Below the pieces are notes generated by a model that had not been told where the DNA came from, ran no database searches, and saw only the letters and a list, made by a program, of their open reading frames with translations. From Aldehydirespirator sp965116865 (GTDB lineage: Bacteria > Actinomycetota > Acidimicrobiia > Acidimicrobiales > Aldehydirespiratoraceae): a DNA stretch of 64,000 bases. The stretch covers positions 1,736,001-1,800,000 of the forward strand of contig OZ220727.1 in the NCBI GenBank assembly GCA_965116865.1. Reading direction: 5' to 3'. Both the position numbers and the translations under genes were made by a program. Of the stretch, positions 52,846 through 61,949 are shown piece after piece (positions within the stretch are counted from its first letter, which is position 1; every line of letters begins with the position of its first letter).

Positions 52846-53010
52846 TCACCACTCCTCGCTCGCGGCCCGCACCATCTCGACGGTGATCGGGCCGCTGTCG
52901 GGCCCGACCGTGAACCCGGGCACGGCTACGGGCGAGGCCGCGGCCAGAGCGGCCCTCAGGTCGCAGCGAACAAGAGCGGGAACGGCACCCCTGCGAGACG
53001 ACGAACTCAC
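52846..53010 (-). CDS. Antitoxin-like small protein upstream of the PIN fragment
   Basis: 54 aa from a GTG at 53010: SSSSRRGAVPALVRCDLRAA ... GPITVEMVRAASEEW. This matches the C-terminal style of antitoxins paired with PIN toxins, lying directly upstream of the toxin fragment. The DNA-binding N-terminus is absent, so it is likely a remnant. Confidence 0.45.
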   Translation of the reverse strand: MSSSSRRGAVPALVRCDLRAALAAASPVAVPGFTVGPDSGPITVEMVRAASEEW

Positions 53011-53028
53011 TCCTGTCCGCGCTCGCTC

Positions 53029-55032
53029 TCAGTCCATCAGGTCGGCCAGGAGGCGGTAGCCGCGGCCGGAGCAGTCCCCGCAGATGTCGGACAGCGACTC
53101 GAGGAGCCCTTCGCCGCTGCGCTTGCGGGTCATCTCCAACAATCCGAGGCCGCTGATGTCCAGCACCTGGGTGCGGGTCTTGTCCCGTGCCAACGCGTCG
53201 CGGAAGCGCTTGGCTACCTTGGCCCGGTTGGCAGCCAGGTCCATGTCGACAAAGTCCACCACGATGATGCCGCCGATGTCGCGCAGCCGCAGCTGGCGGG
53301 CCAGTTCGTCGGCGGCCTCCAGGTTGTTGGACAGGACCGTCTCCTCGAGGCTGGACTTGCCGACGTTCTTGCCCGTGTTGACATCCACCACGGTGAGAGC
53401 CTCGGTGCGCTCGATGATGAGCGACCCGCCCGAAGGCAGCCACACCTTGGGCTCGAGAGCCTTCTTGAGCTGCTCGGCGACGTAGTAGCGCTCGAACAAC
53501 GGCAGCCTCTCGTTGGCGGCGTCGTAGAACTCCACCCGGTCGGCCAGCGGTCCGACGATGGACGAGACGTAGCCCGACACCTCGGAATAGAGCTGCCGGT
53601 CGTCGATGATCACGCCCCGGAAGTCGGCGTTGAGCTCCTCGCGGATGAGACGCAGGGGGGCCTCCGGCTCCCGGTACAGCAGCGCGGGAGCGGCGGACGA
53701 CCGGGCCAGCTTGGAGATGTCGTTCCACTGGCCCACGAGACGGGCCACGTCCCGCTCGATCTCGGCCGCGGTGACCTTGTCGGCCGCGGTTCGCATTATG
53801 AGGCCGTGGCCCTCGGGTTTGATCCGCTCCAGGATCGACCGCATGCGCTTGCGCTCGGAGTCGGGCAACCGCTTCGATATCCCGAAGCCCGACGAGTCGG
53901 GCACCAGGACCACGAACCGTCCCGCCAGCGAAACCTCCTGTGTGAGGCGGGCCCCCTTCTCGCCGATGGGGTTCTTGGTGACCTGGCACAGGATCGACTG
54001 CTTGGGCCGGAGCAGGTCCTCGATCCGCGGTTTCGCCCCAACGCGGTCACCCGCCTCGATGTCGTCCGAGTCGTGCAGTACGTCGCCCCGGTAAAGCACC
54101 GCGTTCTTGGGGGTTCCGATGTCGACGAAGGCGGTCTCCATCCCCGGCAGGACGTTCTGAACCCGGCCCAGGTAGATGTTGCTATGGATCTGGCTGATGT
54201 CGTCGGACGGGCGGGACACCCTGAACTCGATGAGGCGGCGCCCCTCGAGCACCGCAATCTGCGTGGCCTGGGCATCGACGTGGACGCACATGAGGTAGCG
54301 ACCCACGGCCTGACCCTTGCGGGTGCGGCCTCGCCGGCCCCGCATGCTCTTCTCGTCGAGTTGCACCGGCTCGTCGTAGGTGACCGCCTCCACCACCGCA
54401 GCGGCTTGGGACTTCTGCCCGCCGCCCCGGCCGCCGCGCCGACGGCGCCGTTTCCGGCCGCCTCCGGCACCGGACCCGCCCTCGGAGTCGCGGCCGCCGG
54501 ACCCGCCGTCGGCCGCACCACCACCCGAGCCGCGTCCGCCCGAGCCGCGTCCGCCCGAGCCGCGTCCATCCGAGCCGCGTCCGCCCGAGCCGCGTCCATC
54601 CGAGCCGCGTCCATCCGAGCCGCGTCCATCCGAGCCGCGTCCATCCGAGCCGCGTCCATCCGAGCCGCGTCCATCCGAGCCGCGTCCGCCCGAGCCGCGT
54701 CCATCCGAGCCGCGTCCATCCGAGCCGCGTCCATCCGAGCCGCGTCCATCCGAGCCGCGTCCGCCCGAGCCGCGTCCATCCGAGCCGCGTCCGCCCGAGC
54801 CGCGTCCATCCGAGCCGCGTCCGCCCGAGCCGCGTGCCGGGGTCGGGGGCGCTGGACGAGTGTCACCGATCTGCGGCTTCCGTCCGGGAGGACGGCCCGA
54901 ACCAGGCGGGCGGGACGTCCCGTCCGCGGACGGTCCGGATGGCTTGGATTCCTTGCCGCCCGCTTCCTTAGAGGACTGTTCTCTGTTGTCGGCGCTGCGA
55001 GGGGCGCGCGCCGCTTGATGTTGGTTGCTCAT
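53029..55032 (-). CDS. rne: Ribonuclease E/G with a repetitive Gly/Ser/Arg/Asp N-terminus
   Basis: 667 aa. The first ~65 aa are disordered and basic; residues ~66-170 are repeats of RGSDG/RGSGG (15-bp DNA unit), then GGRKRRRRRGGRGGGQ. The catalytic core follows: S1-like region with SNIYLGRVQNVLPGMETAFV, the 5' sensor and DNase I-like domain with VVDVNTGKNVGKSSLEETV and VDFVDMDLAANRAKVA (metal-binding aspartates), and the zinc-link CGDCSGRG. It initiates mRNA decay and processes rRNA. Actinobacterial enzymes have unstructured N-terminal extensions, though this repeat is unusually regular. DUF2344 gene ends 30 bp upstream. Confidence 0.93.
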   Translation of the reverse strand: MSNQHQAARAPRSADNREQSSKEAGGKESKPSGPSADGTSRPPGSGRPPGRKPQIGDTRPAPPTPARGSGGRGSDGRGSGGRGSDGRGSGGRGSDGRGSDGRGSDGRGSDGRGSGGRGSDGRGSDGRGSDGRGSDGRGSDGRGSDGRGSGGRGSDGRGSGGRGSGGRGSGGGAADGGSGGRDSEGGSGAGGGRKRRRRRGGRGGGQKSQAAAVVEAVTYDEPVQLDEKSMRGRRGRTRKGQAVGRYLMCVHVDAQATQIAVLEGRRLIEFRVSRPSDDISQIHSNIYLGRVQNVLPGMETAFVDIGTPKNAVLYRGDVLHDSDDIEAGDRVGAKPRIEDLLRPKQSILCQVTKNPIGEKGARLTQEVSLAGRFVVLVPDSSGFGISKRLPDSERKRMRSILERIKPEGHGLIMRTAADKVTAAEIERDVARLVGQWNDISKLARSSAAPALLYREPEAPLRLIREELNADFRGVIIDDRQLYSEVSGYVSSIVGPLADRVEFYDAANERLPLFERYYVAEQLKKALEPKVWLPSGGSLIIERTEALTVVDVNTGKNVGKSSLEETVLSNNLEAADELARQLRLRDIGGIIVVDFVDMDLAANRAKVAKRFRDALARDKTRTQVLDISGLGLLEMTRKRSGEGLLESLSDICGDCSGRGYRLLADLMD
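54523..54835. repeat. 15-bp repeat array in RNase E/G
   Basis: About 20 units of cgagccgcgtccatc or cgagccgcgtccgcc, in frame (5 codons), giving GRGSD/GRGSG repeats. The alternation of the two variants is irregular, as expected from repeated unequal exchange. Confidence 0.93.
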
Positions 55033-55062
55033 TGTGTTCCTTCAAGTACGCGAACGGGAAGC

Positions 55063-55788
55063 TCATGACTCGACTCCCGCTCCTGCGACCGACCCCTCGG
55101 CGACCGCCAGCGGCTCACGGCGCTCCCCTGCGTCGGTTGCGATCCATTGGTGCAGACGGCATGCCCGCTGAAGTCTGAGCGGCGGGTGGAGGCTGGCCAG
55201 CAGCTCCGTGGGACGCACAGCCCGCGGTTGCGTGGCCAGCTCGGCGACGAGCCGCACGCCGTCGGTGCTGCCCGATCCCACTTCGACCTTATGCACGCCA
55301 GGCCGGATGTCGTCGCTGGTAATCCGCCCCTTGCGCTCGCGCCGGACGAGCAGCTCGCTGCCGGCCATGGCCAGCGACACCGCTTCGGACGCCTCGACGG
55401 CGCCGGTGCCGGCTGCGTCGATCCTCCAGGTGCAGCTAGTCACCGCGTGCTGGAGCGACGGCTCGCTGGAGGCGACCTCGGCCACGGCCAGCGCTGTCAT
55501 GCCCGCCGGCAGCGACGCAGTGAGCGCGCCGACGAGCCTCTCACCGTCGATGCCGGCCATCCACGCAGGTTCGACCCCGGCATCGAGATACTCGGCGTCG
55601 GAGCTGTATCCGGTGGGGAGGGCCAGCCCGAACGCGATCTTCGGGCGGGGACTGAAACCCGCCGAATAGACGACGGGAACCGCGGCGCGGCGCAGCGACC
55701 GCTCCCAGATCCTGGCCACGTCGCGGTGCGATGTGAATCGGACCTTGCCGTGTTTGGAGAAGCGGATCCTGACACGCGACCCGGTCAT
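55063..55788 (-). CDS. DUF2344 (TIGR03936) protein, partner of the radical SAM gene
   Basis: 241 aa from the ATG at 55788, which overlaps the upstream stop (ATGA). RIRFSKHGKVRFTSHRDVAR, RAAVPVVYSAGFSPRPKIAF and GLALPTGYSSDAEYLD define the family. It is almost always encoded next to, or fused with, the TIGR03960 radical SAM protein. Biochemical role is not established. The open frame extends upstream inside the radical SAM gene, but homology starts at this ATG. Confidence 0.92.
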   Translation of the reverse strand: MTGSRVRIRFSKHGKVRFTSHRDVARIWERSLRRAAVPVVYSAGFSPRPKIAFGLALPTGYSSDAEYLDAGVEPAWMAGIDGERLVGALTASLPAGMTALAVAEVASSEPSLQHAVTSCTWRIDAAGTGAVEASEAVSLAMAGSELLVRRERKGRITSDDIRPGVHKVEVGSGSTDGVRLVAELATQPRAVRPTELLASLHPPLRLQRACRLHQWIATDAGERREPLAVAEGSVAGAGVES

Positions 55789-57737
55789 GTCGACACCCCC
55801 GCCAGAGGCCGCTCGAGCAGGCGCACCGGGATCTCGGCGCCGCGTGCGAGGTCGACGCCGGTGCCCTGGCTTCCTCCCGCCGGAGGGGCGGCGGACGCCA
55901 CGACATGCTCGATGCCGTAGCCGGTGCATGCTCCACAGTCGTAGCACGGCGTCCAGCGGCAGTCCTCGAGGCCGACCTCGTCGAGGGAGTCGCGCCAGTC
56001 CTGCCACAGGAAATCCTTGTGGAGCCCGGCGGACAGATGGTCCCACGGCAGCACCTCGTCGAAGGTGCGGTGCCGATGCACATAGGCGTCGATGTCGATG
56101 GCGGACGCGTCGGCGGCCGACTGCCAACGGTCGAGACCGAAGTGCTCGGACCACTCCTGGAACGTGCCGCCGCGGCGCCAGACATGCTCGATCACACCGC
56201 CGACGCGGCGGTCTCCCCGACTGGCCAGACCCTCCGCCAGGCTGGCAGCAGGATCGTGCCATTTGAGCTGGACGCCCCTAGCCCGGCGCAGGTCGTCGCG
56301 CAACAGGCCCACCTTGCGGCGCAGTTCGGCCACGGTGTTCTGGCCGAACCACTGGAACGGAGTGAACGGTTTGGGCACGAACCCGCCGACCGAGACGGTG
56401 ACCGACGGCGAGCGCACATGGGACCGGCCCAGCGCCACGCAGTTGCGGGCCAGCTCGGCGATGCCGAGCGTGTCGGGGTCGGTCTCTGTGGGCAGGCCGG
56501 TGAGGAAGTAGAGCTTCATCCGGCGCCAGCCTTGAGAGTAGGCCGACTCGACCGCCGAGTAGAGGTCGTCGTTGGTGATGAGCTTGTTGATCACCTGGCG
56601 CATCCGCCAAGTGCCTGCCTCGGGTGCGAAAGTCAGCCCGGTGCGGCGCGCCCGCTGGATCTGGGCCGCTATGCCCACGGTGAAGGCATCGACCCGAAGG
56701 CTGGGCAACGACACCGACACCTGGCCGCAGCCCGCGTCGCCGACGGTTTCGGCCACGACCTGCTCGATGCCGCTGAAGTCGGCAGTGCTCAGCGAGGTGA
56801 GCGCGACCTCGTCGTAGCCGGTGCGCCTCAGGCCCTCGCTCACCATGGTGCGGACCTGCTCGGCCGGACGCTCGCGCACCGGACGGGTGATCATCCCGGC
56901 CTGGCAGAAGCGGCAGCCGCGGGTGCAGCCCCGGAACACCTCGACGTTGAGCCGGTCGTGCACCACCTCTGTGAGCGGCACGAGCTGCTGCTTGGGATAC
57001 GGCCAGTCGGCCAGGTCGGCCACCGTGCGCTTCTCGACCACGGCGGGCACGTCGGGGTGCCGCGGTTCCACGGCCGCCAGCCGAGCGCCGTCGTAGAAGG
57101 CCTCGTACATCGACGGCACGTAGACCCCCGGAACCCGGGCGAGCTCTCGCAGGACCCCGCGGCGGCCTCCGGGCCGTCCGGACGCCTTCCAGTCGCCCAG
57201 CACGGCCGTGATGTCACCCACCGCCTCCTCGCCGTCACCGAGCACCACGAAGTCGAGGAAATCGGCCAGCGGCTCGGGATTGTAGGTGCAGTGCCCCCCG
57301 GCGCCGATCAACGGATCCGAGTCGTGCCTCTCCGCCGACCGCACGGCCACCCCCGCCAAGTCGATGCAGTTCAGCACGTTGGTGTAGGTGAGCTCGGCCG
57401 ACAGGTTGAAGGCGATCACGTCGAACAGCGGCGCCGGACGGTGAGTGTCGAGCGAGAACAGCGGCAGCCCCTCGGCCCTCATCAACGCCTCGAGGTCGCC
57501 CCAGGGCGCGTAGGCCCGCTCGGCGGCCGCGTCGGGGCGCTCGTTGAGGATCTCGTAGAGGATCTGCAGCCCTTGATTGGGCAGGCCTATCTCATAGGTG
57601 TCCGGGTAGGTGAGCAGCCACGACACAACGCCGGGACTGTGTCGAGGCGTCTGCATTCCGGCCTCGCCGCCGATGTAGCGGGCCGGTTTGGACACCTCGG
57701 GCAGCAACGGCTCGAGTCGATGCCACAGACTGCTCAC
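55785..57737 (-). CDS. B12-binding-type radical SAM protein (TIGR03960)
   Basis: 650 aa. N-terminal B12-like/DUF region (WLLTYPDTYEIGLPNQGLQI, APWGDLEALMRAEGLPLFS), then a radical SAM domain with CTRGCRFCQAGM supplying the iron-sulfur cysteines, and LPSLRVDAFTVGIA plus FAPEAGTWRMRQVINK. Conserved in actinobacteria beside RNase E/G; substrate unknown. Stop overlaps the DUF2344 start. Gap of 62 bp to rodA. Confidence 0.92.
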   Translation of the reverse strand: MSSLWHRLEPLLPEVSKPARYIGGEAGMQTPRHSPGVVSWLLTYPDTYEIGLPNQGLQILYEILNERPDAAAERAYAPWGDLEALMRAEGLPLFSLDTHRPAPLFDVIAFNLSAELTYTNVLNCIDLAGVAVRSAERHDSDPLIGAGGHCTYNPEPLADFLDFVVLGDGEEAVGDITAVLGDWKASGRPGGRRGVLRELARVPGVYVPSMYEAFYDGARLAAVEPRHPDVPAVVEKRTVADLADWPYPKQQLVPLTEVVHDRLNVEVFRGCTRGCRFCQAGMITRPVRERPAEQVRTMVSEGLRRTGYDEVALTSLSTADFSGIEQVVAETVGDAGCGQVSVSLPSLRVDAFTVGIAAQIQRARRTGLTFAPEAGTWRMRQVINKLITNDDLYSAVESAYSQGWRRMKLYFLTGLPTETDPDTLGIAELARNCVALGRSHVRSPSVTVSVGGFVPKPFTPFQWFGQNTVAELRRKVGLLRDDLRRARGVQLKWHDPAASLAEGLASRGDRRVGGVIEHVWRRGGTFQEWSEHFGLDRWQSAADASAIDIDAYVHRHRTFDEVLPWDHLSAGLHKDFLWQDWRDSLDEVGLEDCRWTPCYDCGACTGYGIEHVVASAAPPAGGSQGTGVDLARGAEIPVRLLERPLAGVST

Positions 57738-57799
57738 TGCTCCAGCCTACTACCGCTGCCCCGCCGTGCCGTCGGTTGCCTCCGCCGAGCGGCCGGCCC

Positions 57800-58969
57800 T
57801 CAGCCCAACATCCCCTCGATGTCGAGGCGGCGGCGGTACACGCCCGCCACCAGGCCCAGAGCGGCCATCGTGGTGAGCATCGACGACCCGCCGTAGCTGA
57901 CCAGCGGAAGCGGGATGCCGGTTACCGGCATCATACCCATGGTCATCCCGACCGACTGGAACGTCTGGAACAGCAGCATGGCGAATATCCCGGTACACAT
58001 CATCCGCTCGAACTGCGTCCGCGCGAGCTGGGCCGTCCGCCAGACACGGAACAGCAGCACCGCCAACAGGACCAGCAGCAGCGACGCCCCCCGCAGGCCC
58101 AGCTCCTCGCCCGCGACAGTGAAGATGAAGTCGGTATGCTGCTGCGGCACCAGATCGGACCGGGTCTGCGTCCCCTGGAACAGCCCCTGCCCCCGCAGCC
58201 CCCCGTTGCCGATCGCGATCTGGGCCTGCTCGACGTTGAAGGCGTAACTGGCGGCCCCGTCGGCGACATCGGACTCGAACAGGTACACCCGCAGACGAGC
58301 CTCCTGGAACTCGGCCAACGCATCGGAGCGGTACACGCCGACCGCCACCGACACCGCGACGACCGCCAGCAGCACGATCCAACGCGCCTCTATCCCGCTC
58401 ACCACCACCGTGACCAGAACGATCGCCAGATACACCAGCGTGGTGCCCAAGTCGGGCTGAAGCAGCACCAAAGCGATCGGCGCGGCGGCCAAGGCGAGCC
58501 CCAGGAGCGCCCGCCACGGCCCCACCTCGCCCTTGCGCGGCGACAGCAGCAGCGCCAAGCCGACGACCAACACCAGCTTGCCGAACTCCGACGGCTGCAT
58601 CCTGAACACACCGAAGGAGAACCAGCCCTTCGTGCCGTTGACCTCCACCCCCACCTGCAGCACCAGCCACAACGCACCCATCATCGCCGCGAAGGCCAAC
58701 GGATACAGCTTCCTCATCAGCCCCGGCGACACGAAGGCGGCGACTGCCCCCGCGACGACGCCCAGCACGATGAACAACACCTGGCGATCGAGGAAGCCTC
58801 GGTCGGGCTCGCCGAAGTCGCCGACGACACCCCTGGTGGCCGAGTACACCAGCACCGATCCCACGGCCGCTGCAGCTAGAGCCGACAAGATCAGGAACGG
58901 ATCGACCAGCAGCCACCAAGGATCCGGCGGAATGTTGCGGCGGGCCGGCCCAGCCGCTGTCGCGGTCAC
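57800..58969 (-). CDS. rodA: Peptidoglycan glycosyltransferase RodA (SEDS family)
   Basis: 389 aa, about ten membrane segments. LVYSATRG near the start, MQPSEFGKLVLVV (SEDS PSE motif), LLQPDLGTTLVYLAIVL, and the C-terminal GIPLPLVSYGGSS are diagnostic. It polymerises lipid II with PBP2 during elongation. GTG start overlaps the mrdA stop (GTGA), so the two are coupled. Lipid II is supplied by MurJ encoded at 28888. Confidence 0.96.
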   Translation of the reverse strand: MTATAAGPARRNIPPDPWWLLVDPFLILSALAAAAVGSVLVYSATRGVVGDFGEPDRGFLDRQVLFIVLGVVAGAVAAFVSPGLMRKLYPLAFAAMMGALWLVLQVGVEVNGTKGWFSFGVFRMQPSEFGKLVLVVGLALLLSPRKGEVGPWRALLGLALAAAPIALVLLQPDLGTTLVYLAIVLVTVVVSGIEARWIVLLAVVAVSVAVGVYRSDALAEFQEARLRVYLFESDVADGAASYAFNVEQAQIAIGNGGLRGQGLFQGTQTRSDLVPQQHTDFIFTVAGEELGLRGASLLLVLLAVLLFRVWRTAQLARTQFERMMCTGIFAMLLFQTFQSVGMTMGMMPVTGIPLPLVSYGGSSMLTTMAALGLVAGVYRRRLDIEGMLG

Positions 58970-61257
58970 AGCAGCGCGTCCAGTCCCCGCCGCTCCACCG
59001 CCTCCTCGCCGCCCACCAGCTCGGAGCAGTCCTCAGAGAGCCCGGGCCTGGTCTCGGTCAGGGGCACGCCGTCGTCATCGACCTTGATCTCGCCGATGCG
59101 GACGCCCTCCAAGAACGACGCCAGCTGCTTGACCTCCTCGTAGCAGGCGCCCACCTCCCTGGCAGTGCGGGCCCGTTCGACGGTGTGGGTGGCGATCGGC
59201 AACAGGACCCTGGCCACCGCCGGCGCGGCCACCTCGCCGCCGAAGCCGGCCTCCTCCAGCACCATCGCCACCACCACCTCCGGATCGTGGCTGTAGCCGC
59301 GTTCGGGCCACGGAGCCGGACCGAACGCCGCGAACCAGGCGAAGTCGGCCTGGCCCTGCTTCTCCGCGGTGCCCGTCTTGCCTGCCACCGGCCATGCGGC
59401 CAACGGGAAGTCGACGCCCCCCGATCCGGCGACATTGAAGGCCGCGTAGGCCGTTCCCCGCAGCACAGCCGCCCCGTCAGCACTGCTCGGAAGGTTGTGG
59501 GCGGTCACGCCGTTCAGCCCGTCGAGCAGCGGTGCAGCCGTCTCGGCGCTCCATTCCAGCTCACGCAGCAGCCGGGGGCCGAACCTCTCCAGGACTCGAC
59601 CGTCGCGGCCGGTGATCCTGGCCGCGATGTTGGGCTGGTGGAGCTTGCCGCCGCTGGCCACGACCGCGTAGAGGTTGGCGATCTGCAGCGGCGTGACCAG
59701 AAGGTTGCCCTGGCCGATCGCGAGGTTGATGGTGTCGCCCGCGAACCACTGGTCGCCGTCCCGCAGGAACACGCCCTGGTCGAACTGGTAGTCGTAGTAA
59801 CCCCTGTCGGGCACCACCCCGGCCCGCTCGTGCGGCAGCGGGACGCCGGTGTGGGCGCCCAGCCCGAACGCCCTCGCCGACTCCTGTATGCCCTCGTCGA
59901 ACGGCTGCCTCCGACGGAAGAAGCCCTCACCGCCCAGCCGGTAGAAGTACGTGTCGCTCGACACGGTGATGGCGTCTCTCAGATCGACGCCTCGCTCGCA
60001 GCAGTACGGGCTGTCGAACACGCATGTGTCGGAATCCTCCACACAGAAGGGATAGCGGTAGGTCCCGGTGTCGCGGTAGAACTCGTCCGCGGCGATCAGC
60101 GACGAGGCGCCGGAGCCGATCACTCCCTGAGTGAGGGCTGCGTAGGCCGTCACGACCTTGAACGTCGAGCCCGGCGGGTAGAGCCCCTGGATGGCCCGGT
60201 TGAGGATCGGCGAGTAGTTCTCCTCGGCGGTCAGGTCGTCGAACTGGCGCTGCGAGATGCCGTTGACGAACTCGCGGGGATCATAGGTGGGGAACGACGC
60301 CATGGCCCGCACCGAGCCGTCTCCGGGATCGATCGCCACGGCCGCGCCGGCGGAAGCCGCAATATCGGGCGCGCCGGACTCCTGCGACGGCTCCTGCCGC
60401 CGTGCCTCGTCCAGTCCGCGGCGCAGCTCGCGTTCGACGAGGCTCTGGATATCGAGGTCGATCGTGAGATGGACGTCGTTGCCGGGCGTCGGCGCCCGGC
60501 CCTTGTCGTCATGCACCTTCACGATCTCGTCGAGCCGGTTCACCTCGAAGACGCGCACACCGGGGACGCCCCGCAGCTCGCTCTCGAAGATCCGCTCCAC
60601 GCCGGACTTCCCGATCTCGTCTCCAGGCTGATACGTCTTGGCGTCGGGCTCGGAAGGATCGATCTGCGCGCTCTGTGCCCGGTACTCCGACTGGGTGAGC
60701 GGACCCACGTAGCCCAGCAGGTGCGCTGCCAGCTCGCCGTACGGGTAGCTGCGCACGGTGCGCTCCTCCACCGACACGCCGGGGAACAGGTCCGGTCGCT
60801 CGCCCAGATACACGAGCAGGCGCGGGTCGATGTCGAACGCCACCGGGACCTTGTCGAAGGGGCCGTACTCCAGGCTGCTGAGCCGCTCCACGATGTGACG
60901 CACCTTCGTGAGCCGCCCCGAGCGGCTGACGATCTCTGCCAGCTGGAGCAGGACCTCCTGCTGCTCCGACTGATCGAGCCCGGCCTGGAACTCGAGCCGG
61001 TCGACGGTCACCACTTGGACCATCCGGTTGTCGACGAGGATCCTCCCATGGACGTCGAAGATCCGGCCCCTCGGCGCCTCGGTGTGGACGACGCGCAGGA
61101 TGTTGCTGGCCGCCGCAGTCTGAAGCTCCTCTCGCTCGAGGACCTGCAGATACCAGAGGCGTACGAACAGTGCGGCCACGAGGCACACCGCCACGATGCC
61201 GACGACGTAGAGCCGAAACCCTTGACGCTGGTCGCCGTCGGCGCCGTCGGAGGACAT
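58966..61257 (-). CDS. mrdA: Penicillin-binding protein 2
   Basis: 763 aa from the ATG at 61257, which overlaps the mreD stop (TGATG); the open frame continues upstream only as overlap. One N-terminal membrane helix (LYVVGIVAVCLVAALFVRLW), a dimerisation domain (APRGRIFDVHGRILVDNRMV), and the transpeptidase domain with catalytic SxxK in PPGSTFKVV, an SSD motif (TVSSDTYFYRL) and KTGTAEKQ. It crosslinks peptidoglycan together with RodA at the lateral wall. Confidence 0.95.
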   Translation of the reverse strand: MSSDGADGDQRQGFRLYVVGIVAVCLVAALFVRLWYLQVLEREELQTAAASNILRVVHTEAPRGRIFDVHGRILVDNRMVQVVTVDRLEFQAGLDQSEQQEVLLQLAEIVSRSGRLTKVRHIVERLSSLEYGPFDKVPVAFDIDPRLLVYLGERPDLFPGVSVEERTVRSYPYGELAAHLLGYVGPLTQSEYRAQSAQIDPSEPDAKTYQPGDEIGKSGVERIFESELRGVPGVRVFEVNRLDEIVKVHDDKGRAPTPGNDVHLTIDLDIQSLVERELRRGLDEARRQEPSQESGAPDIAASAGAAVAIDPGDGSVRAMASFPTYDPREFVNGISQRQFDDLTAEENYSPILNRAIQGLYPPGSTFKVVTAYAALTQGVIGSGASSLIAADEFYRDTGTYRYPFCVEDSDTCVFDSPYCCERGVDLRDAITVSSDTYFYRLGGEGFFRRRQPFDEGIQESARAFGLGAHTGVPLPHERAGVVPDRGYYDYQFDQGVFLRDGDQWFAGDTINLAIGQGNLLVTPLQIANLYAVVASGGKLHQPNIAARITGRDGRVLERFGPRLLRELEWSAETAAPLLDGLNGVTAHNLPSSADGAAVLRGTAYAAFNVAGSGGVDFPLAAWPVAGKTGTAEKQGQADFAWFAAFGPAPWPERGYSHDPEVVVAMVLEEAGFGGEVAAPAVARVLLPIATHTVERARTAREVGACYEEVKQLASFLEGVRIGEIKVDDDGVPLTETRPGLSEDCSELVGGEEAVERRGLDALL

Positions 61258-61937
61258 CAGCGGCCCTTCAACCGTGATTCTGGAGGCTCCCGGCGGCGTG
61301 GCGGCCGCCGAGCGTGCCCGCTGGAGACGGCCCATCGCATAGCAGGCGCCGCGACCAGCGAGATCAGCGCGTTCCAGCCCGACGCGATCAGCACGACCCG
61401 CGGCAGGCGCCCGTCCACTAGGCCGCGCTGGCCTACCACCTCGCCAAGCAGGGCGAAGACCGTCACCGCGGCCGCCGTGCCGGCAGCCACCAGCACCAAC
61501 GTCCGGGGGCGGGTGTCGTGGAACAGGTCCTCGGTCATGCCGCCCAACGCATAGGCCACGACCACGAAGGAGGCGGCGGCCAAGCCGAGCGGAGTCGCCA
61601 GGTAGACGTCCCACATCAGGCCCGCGAAGAACGCGATCACCGAACCCCGCCGAGGTCCGGCGAAGAGTCCCGCCAGCACGGCCACGAGCGCCGGCAGCTC
61701 CGGCGCCACCCCGGCCACCCTCACTTGCGAGAAGAACGTCAACTGCAGCAGCAGAGCCGACAGACACACAACGACGAGCCGCAGCCCACTCAAGGCCGCA
61801 CCGCCCCCGGCCAGCAGGCGGCGCAGACTCGGCGCCTTCCGGACCGTCGGCAGCGCCGTCACGGCGACCGCTCCAGCGACGCGGACGGCGTCGTCCACAC
61901 GGCCCGACGCCCTCCTCCGCCTCGACGGCGCCGTCAC
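61257..61937 (-). CDS. mreD: Rod shape-determining protein MreD
   Basis: 226 aa, hydrophobic with about five membrane segments (VVVCLSALLLQLTFFSQVRV, FFAGLMWDVYLATPLGLAAA). The GTG start at 61937 overlaps the mreC stop (GTGA). The first ~25 codons derive from a 75-bp tandem duplication, so an inner GTG (near 61862) lies in an identical context and may be the ancestral start. Links MreC to the elongation complex. Confidence 0.88.
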   Translation of the reverse strand: MTAPSRRRRASGRVDDAVRVAGAVAVTALPTVRKAPSLRRLLAGGGAALSGLRLVVVCLSALLLQLTFFSQVRVAGVAPELPALVAVLAGLFAGPRRGSVIAFFAGLMWDVYLATPLGLAAASFVVVAYALGGMTEDLFHDTRPRTLVLVAAGTAAAVTVFALLGEVVGQRGLVDGRLPRVVLIASGWNALISLVAAPAMRWAVSSGHARRPPRRREPPESRLKGR

Positions 61938-61949
61938 GGCGACCGCTCC
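61853..61949. repeat. 75-bp tandem duplication at the mreC/mreD junction
   Basis: The 22-bp segment beginning gcgccgtcacggcgaccgct lies at 61853 and 61928, offset 75 bp (25 codons, in frame). It contains the mreC stop overlapped by the mreD GTG, so the start context appears twice. Confidence 0.85.
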
